A stretch of 64,000 nucleotides of DNA from Sanghuangporus weigelae. Taxonomy: Eukaryota > Basidiomycota > Agaricomycetes > Hymenochaetales > Hymenochaetaceae. Shown here one piece after another: positions 55,947 through 64,000 of this stretch. The stretch covers positions 1,116,001 through 1,180,000 of the forward strand of contig CP137326.1 of the NCBI GenBank assembly GCA_033182465.1, read 5' to 3'. The translations under genes and the position numbers were made by a program. How positions within the stretch are numbered: the first letter of the stretch is position 1; the number at the start of each line of letters is the position of its first letter. The notes under the pieces were generated by a model, which saw only the letters and a program-made list of their open reading frames with translations, was not told the DNA's origin and did no database searches.

Positions 55947-57162
55947 TCAAGAGCGATCGTGTCGAAGCCGAGCGAGCTCGGAAAGAAGACGAGCCCGTTC
56001 GTCCAACAACGCAAGATTATATTGCAAAGGCGATGTATGTCGAGTAATGATTCCAGAAGAAGATTGAGGAGAATTGGACTAATTCAAAGTAAGAAGGCAA
56101 CATATCAATTAACTCAGAGAAGAAATATTGTGATAAGAGGCACTCACGGAAAGGAAGGATGCAGGATGACGGTGATGGATACGAGGAGTACGTTTAGTTG
56201 ATCTTTTCCGTCTCAGTTCGTACGCTCTGAGTTCTTCGTCAAGATCAACAAGTTCCAAGTAACCTGCCGTTCGAATAGGTGGTGCCGCGCTCGAAAATTC
56301 CGAGATATCTGATTCGCAACGGCAGTATGGGTCATCAGCATTACTATCATCAGACCCAGAGTCGTACCGCCTAGATGCTTTTCTAAGCGTAAGTATGTCT
56401 GCCTCCGCGTCTTGGTCCTCGTCCACTTCATGAGAAAGCACTTGCTCGGGGTACGTGCGATGGCGTCTTCCTCTATGCGATGGCGACAGCTGGCCGATGA
56501 GAGAGAAGGCATCCTCTTCTAGAGTATCCTGGGCATTTTCGGAAGTGATGTGTGTCGTAATTGTTGTCTGCGAATCGTCAAGACTCCGAGCAGAATACGT
56601 TACGAGCGACGAGTCCTGGCCGGTCGACATTGCGGATAGCATCGATGGCGAGCCAGGCTCCTCTACAACGCCGCCGCCGCCATCGTTGAGTGTACAATCT
56701 CTGGATCGCGCAACATTCCCAACAGACAAACCATCCTGCGAGATGTAATTCATCCTCTTCCCAAGCCAGCATAACGTCTCCACAACGCGTAGCAGTTCCT
56801 TTCTTCTCCCTTCGGCCAACCTCCTCGGGTCGATATCACCAAGACCGACATCAACCCCAAGCACGTCGTCTTCCAGAACGCCGATGAAGATCTTCATAGC
56901 CTCCACGCGCGCAGCATGCGTCTTGCATTTTCGCGTCTCTGAAGAGATAGGTAACTTCATCCTGAGCATAGATTCGAGTATGACAAGAATATCTGAAGGT
57001 GTGAGCTCGAGAGGGCATTGCAGGACGAGAGGGAGTTCCAAGCTTGCAAGGAGCGAGTTGAGAGTTCTAGTGAGCATATCTGTGTGGCTTTGCCAATGAA
57101 CATCAATCCACCAGAGTAGCTAGATGTAAAATTCACTCACCTTCGTCTGAGATGCTCTCCAT
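55947..57162 (-). CDS. DUF5745-like conserved fungal protein
   Basis: Three exons. The first is tiny (57162 to about 57141, MESISDE with a GTGAGT donor). The large second exon starts DMLTRTLNSLLASLELPLVL. A last exon reads SNSPQSSSGIITRHTSPLQY and ends LARLRHDRS at 55947. The N-terminal block (NSLLASLELPLVLQCPLELT, then SDILVILESMLRMKLP, then WLGKRMNY about 100 residues on) resembles the DUF5745 domain, a calponin-homology-like module of unclear function reported in fungal and centrosome-like proteins; I assign this from memory with moderate confidence. The middle is acidic and Ser-rich (SHEVDEDQDAEADILTLRKA). Two segments at the C-terminus (LVDLDEELRAYELRRKRS, LDERARLLSELARLRHDRS) look like short coiled coils. 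Confidence 0.65.
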
Positions 57163-57484
57163 TGTTTCCCGTATACGTGTTCTGAAGCTGGAACAGCGAC
57201 CTTGGTCCAAGTTGCAAGCGAGAAACCAAAAGCTTATCATCCATCATCCGGCAAAAGACGGCTTGTCTATAATTACGTAATATATGTTATGAATCGGAGC
57301 TCAAATTTGTATGCTTTATCAGAAACGGAAGACATCCTTATGCATGACAGGACTCGCGGCGACAGGCAATATTCCGCGCTACAGAAGATGACTATGCCGA
57401 CGTAACATAGACAGGCTCGGAACTTTCCCGAAACGGGCTCTGGACTTCGCATATCGGTATTCTGTCCGCGGGTTTACAGCAGAT
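57163..57484. other. Intergenic region between DUF5745-like and hydrolase genes
   Basis: About 320 bp of upstream region of the DUF5745-like gene and 3' flank of the hydrolase gene. The plus frame 57202-57405 shows no motif. Nothing else is seen. Confidence 0.35.
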
Positions 57485-60183
57485 TCAGAATAGAAACGGA
57501 GAGAGGAAGTAGTGTTCTTGCAGCATACGAGACGCTTCCAATAGTTCTCTGTCCTGTACGCTCAAAACATCCAAGTTTGGCTGTTTGTCGCCAAATATGC
57601 TACTCTCTGTCTCGCAGACGGTGTCTTGCTCAGGTAGCGTACCGTGGATAAAGTACTCGCGGACAGCTTTCATCGTACATAGCGATGTAGCCGAGGCTGA
57701 GCAGTGCTATTCAAATAAATCCGTAAAGCCGAGCAAAAAAAATCGAATTGCTAAGCAAAGGTGGATGAACTTACGCCAGAAGCGTTTTGGGTCAAGACCA
57801 CAGAGTCTCTGAAGCTCTTCGAGAGCTTATGGGCACTGCAGGAGGCATCAGCATCATGATAAAAGGTGTGAAAAGTATTTGCCTACTTTGCCAGAGGTGT
57901 AACAGGATCTTGAAGTTTAGGGTCAGGCCGTGAGTGCGACTCTAAACTTCGAAGTACAGGACCACTGACCAGCTCTGTTTCCGATGAGCAGCAATGGATG
58001 ACTCGTATTTCGTTCGAATGAATCTATCCGGACATGAGAGAACACATGAATTTTGGACACGAACTTGAATTACCCTTGAACCGTTCTTTTGAACGCAATT
58101 TCCAGGCACTTGAAAGGAGAGAAGAAAGAGCACCCTTTCAGTACTCGGGGAAAGCTCAGGCATATGACACTCACGAGCAGAAGACTCGAGCAGGCCACGT
58201 CGCAGCAAAACTCGATACTTTAGCCATCTCCTCATACGCTCTATGCAAGTCCTCTAGATCCTCTTCCCGATCCACAGCATCTCCGCATTGGATGGCATAC
58301 ATGATCTCGTACGCTCCGCCAAAACGAACTGGAGCCTCTCCTGGAGCAGGACAATTGCATTGCACGAGAGTGTTGAACAGACGTCTGAGCGATAACATGT
58401 AAAGCTCAGATGGATCGCCTCGTTCTAGAGCTGCAAGTGCTCGTGTAAGACGTGCGCCGTCCGAATGTGTACGGTATAAAGTCGTGAAGATGATATTCCT
58501 TGCTAGACCGTAGTCGAGAATTTCCCATGTACCGTCTAGATGGTTATAATGAGCCAGAGGCGCCGACTTTAGACTTCCCAGCAAGCGACCGACACGAGCT
58601 TGGATCAGAGAAGTACTGTTCTCGTAGATTGGACATTTTGAAGGACCTGCGACCACACACGCTTGGTAAATGTCCGCGAGTACAGCATCAGCATCTTGGA
58701 GGTTCTTTGCCCATGATCCTGTGGAGTTGTATAGCTTTCGCTTATCCAACAGAAAATATGGTGGAAGGACAAAAACTGACCATTGTAGTAATCTTCCATA
58801 TCTAACACTCCATCGAGCACTATCCTTCCGACTTTACCCTACGATACGAAATGAGTCAGGTTCCTCAAGAGTTTTATATGCATGATCTATTACTCACGGG
58901 AAACATGGCTGAAAAGCTTGATTTGGCTTTTGTTATTCTTCATTTCAACTGAATTCCGGAAGATCACTCACGTCGCTCCGAGAACAGTCCCGTAACTAAT
59001 TAAATTATCAATAAAAAAGGGGGGGGAGGGGAATTAGAGAGAAGAAACGTACGAAAAGCCCCAATATTGTAACTTGTCTTGACCAGAAGCATAGACAATG
59101 CTAAGCATATCTCGAGCCATGAGCGGCGTCGACACATGCTCGGCAACAAACCGCGCTCTGTCTTCTACGAGATTAGCTAAGACACTAGCTCTAGCATACG
59201 ATTCCCCGAGAGTAGAAGGCCAGGTATCGACATGAGTCGGGAATTGGAGGTAGAATTTACCGCCTTCGACTTGGTCTTCGAAAACCGATAAAGCCGGAGT
59301 TGTGAACCCAACGCCTGGATAATAGATCAAACCATTTGATACGTCACGATGATACGAACAGAACAAAGATGTGCGATGCTGACCTCTTGGATCAAATCCA
59401 ACGAGGTCGAATTCGTCAGTAAGGATAGTCCGGAAAGCCCGTTCCAGAAGCAAGATAAGCTGGATACCAGAGTCACCAGGTCCGCCTGAACGTAAAGGCA
59501 AATAAATAAATAAAACCAGTTAGAAGTGTTAGCTACGTCACCAGGAAAAAGAGGGGAGCAAGCGGGACAGACCAGGATTGAACAAAACCGGACCGCGATA
59601 CTTCTCGTGACCCGATGGATACTTCGAAGGAGATCTGATCAGAGCAATAGCACCTTCGTCTCCGGATGGTTCTGAGTAGAGCAAAGGGACCTAAACAAAT
59701 GACATCATAAATTTAGTGAAAAGAAATTCTCAAGATTGCCAATAGTTTTTTTCCACGACTTACTGTCAATCTAGCGCATTGAAAACGTCCGTAGCATTCA
59801 GTCCAATTGAGCGCCTTCGAAGGCGGATGCTATTTGCGAGAGTGCCGTCCATTTGATTAAAATGACACATGAGACGTTGATCAGAGACACCTCACAGTCT
59901 TCCAGTCAAAAATGTCGGGTGAATCCAGTTTGATATTATTATCATTGACGTCGATTCTGTCGATATCGCTCCTGAAGACATTTGGGCGCGACAATCTCCA
60001 AAGAGGAGAGGTATTGCAAATGTGAACAAGACCGAGAAGCAGTGCCGTCAGGACAATGTTGTACAGCAGACGTCGACGGTGCCGGTCTCGAAACGTCATG
60101 TCAATCGTTGCCAAGTCAGCATCCAATTCGCGAACCATGTCGCCGGCGACGGCTGCCTTTTCATTTGATCCTAATGAAGACAT
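57485..60183 (-). CDS. Membrane-anchored alpha/beta hydrolase with TAP-like C-terminus (peptidase S33 type)
   Basis: A serine hydrolase of the TAP/S33 group, which includes tri- and aminopeptidase-like enzymes. Start ATG 60183 (MSSLGSNEKAAVAGDMVREL). A signal-anchor helix lies near residues 39-55 (LLYNIVLTALLLGLVHIC), so the catalytic part is probably lumenal or extracellular. Exons in order carry NWTECYGRFQCARLTVPLLY, GPVLFNPGGPGDSG (oxyanion region), DLVGFDPRG, and the nucleophile elbow YWGFSYGTVLGAT (GFSYG). A helical insert follows (TGSWAKNLQDADAVLADIYQ). The C-terminal domain has PLLLIGNRADPVTPLAK (catalytic Asp) and, across an intron, GHCSASATSLC (catalytic His). The triad looks complete. 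About twelve exons; the splice sites near 59750-59880 and 58030-58170 are approximate. Basidiomycetes keep many such secreted or membrane peptidases. Confidence 0.85.
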
Positions 60184-60526
60184 CCTGAAAGGAGCTCTAT
60201 CAAGGCGTTCCAGGTAGCAGTACGACGGCAAGTCTTCCCGGCGACAGATACACCAGGTCTCTCCTTCAGAAGGTTGTCCGTCGCTGGATCGTTGATGATC
60301 TCATCAAATATTTTAGTATTAGGTAGATAAGATGAAGCTGGTGTGTTACGTAATCCGTGCGGAAGAAATCACGGTGCTCAATTTCCTTCAGCTCATCAAC
60401 ACTCGTCATACATAGGAAGTCAGCTACTAGTACTGTAGTAATTCAGCAAGCGCAGCACCAATACAGTAAGCCAAATCCGATGATTTATTTTACACCATAT
60501 TACACGAGCAAAAGACGAATCTGTGT
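60184..60526. other. Intergenic region between hydrolase and LEA-like genes
   Basis: About 340 bp: upstream region of the hydrolase gene and 3' flank of the LEA-like gene. The plus frame 60357-60542 shows no motif. AT-rich with no visible RNA gene. Confidence 0.35.
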
Positions 60527-61342
60527 TCAGGCTCTCTTTTGAGCACCCTTTTCTGCCTCAGCCGCTTTATTCTTCACCTCCCTCGCAGCCTTAGCAGCCT
60601 CGGAAGCAGCAGTCTCCTTCACGTCTTCTCCCTTCGACTTTCCCCATCCGAACCAGCTCCACCAGGAGCTCTGTACCTGGTGAGCCTTGTCCTCACTATA
60701 ATGCTTTGCGTCATGCGCGGCCTTCTCAGTTGCTTCTTTGGTGCTCTGTAGGGATGCAGCGGCGGAGTCTCTGTATGATGCTACGCGTGCTTGCGCGTCG
60801 GCTGCCATGCTGTTGGCTTTGTTCGTCGTATCATGATATGTTGATTGTATGCCCGACTGAGCAGAGTCAACCTTCGCGCGTCCCTCACCCTAAGTAATAA
60901 AACAAAATGAAATGAATGAACACATTTATCAATCTGAATGAGATCCCAGCCAGGATTCGCAGAAGATATAAAGAGGACAAACCTTTGCCTGATCAAACTT
61001 TTGCCGCCCCTCATCGATCTTCTGTTGTGCCTGCACGCGCGCAGCGTGGTCCAACTCGCGTGCTTTCAGCTTCACGTCCTTCGACTCTTCCCCACTTTGG
61101 CTCGCATCCCGGCGAACGTAAAAGTAACCTCCAACGCCAATGGTAGCAACGAGGGCTCCTATTATGAAGGGCATTCCGGCGCCCTTGCCCTCCGCCTCTG
61201 CAAGTGGCGGGGGCCCCATAGGTGGCGGAGCTGGGTTCTTTGCGGGATCACTAGCATATCTGCGCGCTGTGACCGCGGTGGCGCGGGGACGTGCTGCAGC
61301 ACGTACATTGCGAGCTGTGTTGCGTGAGATGAATGTGTTCAT
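60527..61342 (-). CDS. Predicted mitochondrial LEA-like / apolipoprotein-like helical protein
   Basis: Two exons: 61342 to about 60985, then about 60890-60527. The N-terminus is a basic, Arg/Ala-rich mitochondrial presequence (MNTFISRNTARNVRAAARPR, then RRYAS). After a Pro-rich linker comes one membrane helix with Gly-rich packing (GMPFIIGALVATIGVGGYFY). The rest is a long charged helical region with 11-residue-like LEA repeats: DHAARVQAQQKIDEGRQKF, DAQARVASYRDSAAASLQS, TKEATEKAAHDAKHYSEDKA, KETAASEAAKAAREVKNKAA. A SSWWSWFGWGK segment interrupts it. Similar proteins in basidiomycetes are often named only hypothetical. LEA-like proteins protect membranes and proteins in desiccation or heat; an inner-membrane anchor with a soluble amphipathic arm is my inference. 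Confidence 0.75.
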
Positions 61343-63620
61343 GATGATGCTGCTTTACGTTGCAGAAGAGAGAGTATTGAAGCAAAGAAATGTGAATCAT
61401 ATATTGGGTTCATGTCGGGAGTGGTGTGCGAGTCTGGTGACATCATAGTTAACTGTCTCTTTCGTCACCTCATGATCGACGCGTCCCAAGTAAGTAACAA
61501 GCACAAACAAATCGGGCTGAATAATTTATTGAACCTGCCAGCAAAAAAATCTCTTTATATGTTCCAGTCGAAATCGAACACACAGATGATCGGATGAATT
61601 TCCCTCGGAGAAGCACGAACGAAAAAGCGTCAAAGTCAAGTGTATTGGTGAAAAGCGACTCGTTTCCCTTTCAAATGCCGCGAACCTTGGCAGACCAAGC
61701 CAAGAGGTGATAGCTCCAGGGAGTAGTGGTGAAGATCCCGGTTTGACAAACAGACCAGATGTTTTTGCGAATAGCGTCACTCGAGCCCGATCTGCAAAAA
61801 CAAAAAAACGCCCAACTGTCATTGGACGGCTCAGAAGTGTTCGCATTCTCGAAAGAAATGCTTCTGAAATGGCTACGGCAAGCTAGTGAACGAAGGAGTC
61901 AGGTGTGGACAGGCTTCGGGTCTTATTGAGCAAAAGAAGCTTCCTTCAACCAACTTGTACCGAATTATGCCTGTAAGAGCATCCGTCCGCTTGCTTCTTG
62001 CAGCGCACATCTGAATCTGATGATACGCACGTCAGGCTTCCGCCAACTCCAAATGGTAGTACTCGTGCGATAGAGCGTTAGAACGGGTCCCATGAACCGG
62101 CAGCTTCCAGTCAGCTTCCACGAAGAACCCAGCTACTAATACGCGTTTTGAATGAAGAAGAACGCGCGTTATGACCGCATACAATAGACGAGCTGGCAAG
62201 TAACGGAGTTCTGAAAAAGAAAAAAGGTCTTGCAATCAATGAATTAATCCTAAGTATCAGGCACCTTCGGTTTGTGGGTCCATCGCGCGGATCTGGGACT
62301 ATCTGGGGGCTGGGAGTGAACAACGTGATCGGGATTGGGGAGAGCGGGGACTTCCAATTTGAGATATTAAACTAGCGTTGAAGGCGACGGCATTGTGGGC
62401 AAGGAAACGGGAGGATATATGGACAGACACGGAAGGGCATGCGACAGAGACAAGTAATTGTACACAAGCACTAGTCACTCGTACCATGGGGAGATGTGCC
62501 GGACTTGCACTGAGTTTGTGCACATGTGCTTCTAGTCCGGTATCACGCAAGCTTCTAATCATTGCCTAATCTAATTGCGTGAATGGACACAAAGGAAGGT
62601 GATGATGGAGTTCCCGGAAGGCATTACGCCTGCAATGGAATATGTCCACTATGTCCGACTCCGATGCACCACCATCATCCAATTTTCCGGGCAGGAAGCC
62701 TTCTTTTTCAGATGGTCAGAGATAAGTACTCAAGGCGACGCCACCACATCATCGGCACCTTCTCTTTGTTTTACCCACCGTCGCGGGAGGTGGAGACTCA
62801 CTACCGTCTGTGCGTGTGTGTATACTGTATAGGTACACTTGACTTGTAGAGGCGATTTGCTTACTTATCACGGAAGGATCAATACAGGCACGGCGCCTCG
62901 CAGCTTCTTTGGGCTGACTTGTTGCTTTGCGGCGTGGGCCGTCGTGCGGGGCATCCGAAAATGGGAAGAAGCCTTCGCCTACATGAGCGCTGAGCCGGGA
63001 CCTTTAAAGGTGGGAAGTCCAACCTCATGGCGTTTCGAGTCGCGGCGAGTGGACCATTCGGGATTTTGGTGAGACATGGCCAAGAGAAGTGAAGAGATAA
63101 CGTGAAGAAGGGGGTCAGATGAGTGGACAGGGATTGAGCGTTCAGGCAGAGGAATTTGACGGAGGAGTGAGTGTGACGTGTTATTATAGAAGCTTCTGTT
63201 GGGGCTATTGAGTTCAACCCGGGATCAACACCCGCCCTTATTGGCTCATCACCACCACTTCCACCGTTACATTATTCCTCGCTATGGCAATGAGCATGTT
63301 ACAGTAAGTGTCGCCGACTGGACTGCTTGGTGTAGAGAGTAAGCTACAGTTATGGCAATATAAATGGAAGCGTGGGCAGAGTCAGGAAGGGCGCCTGCCC
63401 CGGCCGGAAGAGAATGCAAATGACGAAAATGAAAAGGAAAGAATGCACGGCATCAAATGAGTTGATAATGGTCATTCCAAATCGGATACACTCGGCAGGT
63501 CACAGTACTACTTCTTCACCCCGAACCGAGCGAACCACCGGGTCCATTCAGTCTCACCTCGTTATCCCCTTCCATCTCACCTCGCTCTCCCCTCTCCTCT
63601 CCTCCTTCCCTTCTCTCACT
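61343..63620. other. Intergenic region, about 2.3 kb
   Basis: No supported gene. Open frames (61526-61846 minus, 62299-62562 minus, 62575-62832 plus) are short, overlap each other and have no motif. The part from about 63500 is CT-rich (CTCACCTCGCTCTCCCCTCT) and is probably the promoter or 5' leader of the plus-strand gene at 63621. No tRNA, inverted terminal repeat or transposon signature was noticed. Confidence 0.4.
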
Positions 63621-64000
63621 ATGAGCCACAGACAGAACACCCGTCCTTCACAGGACAGAGACTATTCCATGCCTCCTCCTCCGTCCGTGGCCTGGCAGCC
63701 GTCGCCCTCGGTCAACGGTGGAGAGCGTCCAATTTTGACTCACCAACAGCTCACCGACAAGTACAGCAATCTTAAGAGACGATACTTCCAACTTGACGAT
63801 GTACGTTCGGGCGTCTTTTCCTTATCGGGACTGCTTTAATATGAAGCTGACATGTGTTACCGTTGATGCCTCGTTATGGGTTACACAGGGACTCAAAGAA
63901 ACGCAAGTAGAACTGCAGAAATCAATGGAACGGAATACAAAACTTCGGAGCGAGCGAAAGTGGGTCCATGTTTCTTTTTTTTTCGTGTTATAAAAATATC
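63621..64000 (+). CDS. N-terminal part of a coiled-coil protein (continues past window end)
   Basis: Exon 1 (63621-63800) starts MSHRQNTRPSQDRDYSMPPP, has a Pro-rich disordered segment, then ILTHQQLTDKYSNLKRRYFQ and a GTACGT donor. Exon 2 (63889-63959) is in phase 0 and encodes GLKETQVELQKSMERNTKLR, with a GTGGGT donor. The two exons together make one helix with heptad-like spacing (YxxLxxRYxQLDDxLKETxxEL). The KYxxLxxRYxxL...E pattern is seen in small INO80-complex-associated helical domains and several other fungal coiled-coil proteins; I cannot decide the family from 84 residues. The CT-rich leader directly upstream supports the start. Confidence 0.6.

Overview
This 64 kb window comes from the nuclear genome of a filamentous basidiomycete, most likely an Agaricomycete. 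Genes lie close together on both strands and are cut by many short introns (about 50-90 nt, GT-AG with branch-like TRAC/TNAC tracts). The gene content also fits: a DUF6533 membrane protein, a mushroom-type cytochrome P450, secreted PEBP-like proteins, a KN/TALE homeodomain regulator, a urease accessory protein and conserved single-copy eukaryotic genes. No rRNA, CRISPR, plasmid or virus-like element is visible. One tRNA and one short fold-back repeat are present.

Layout. 1-3194 (minus): a large TALE homeodomain transcription factor, running off the left edge. 3195-14091: about 10.9 kb with no gene I can support, which is very unlike the rest of the window. 14092-22675 (all minus): a nine-exon P450, a DUF6533 membrane protein, a possible degraded DUF6533 fragment, and a multi-pass membrane protein with a long charged tail. 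22826-28631 (plus): the exosome nuclease Rrp6 and an MFS drug:H+ antiporter-type transporter. 28893-33454 (minus): UreG, a truncated ICMT-like pseudogene, an apparently intact ICMT-like methyltransferase and the U6 snRNA nuclease Usb1. 34094-38263 (plus): a divergent PEBP-like protein with a serine-rich tail and a second ICMT-like methyltransferase. 38561-38686: a MITE-like fold-back. 39113-51205: GCFC/PAXBP1-type splicing protein, Rad60-type SUMO-like protein, an amino-acid-transporter-like membrane protein, mitochondrial bL35 and the E4 ubiquitin ligase Ufd2. 51572-53728 (minus): two tandem secreted PEBP-like proteins. 54355-54428: initiator tRNA-Met. 54634-61342: MPDU1, a DUF5745-like protein, a membrane-anchored alpha/beta hydrolase with TAP-like C-terminus and a mitochondrial LEA-like protein. 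The window ends inside a coiled-coil protein gene.

How the genes relate. Most are unrelated housekeeping genes, three pairs of which are head-to-head over 150-181 bp (20259-22675/Rrp6, GCFC/Rad60, bL35/Ufd2) and could share promoters. The accessory signal is local duplication. ICMT-like methyltransferase sequences occur three times within 8 kb, one of them dead. PEBP-like secreted proteins occur three times, one having lost its ligand-site motifs and gained a mucin-like tail. I see no clear multi-gene undescribed system. The best leads are the divergent PEBP-like protein, the ICMT expansion and the large empty region upstream of the homeodomain gene. All splice structures were read by eye from splice signals, reading frame and family motifs; there is no transcript evidence.
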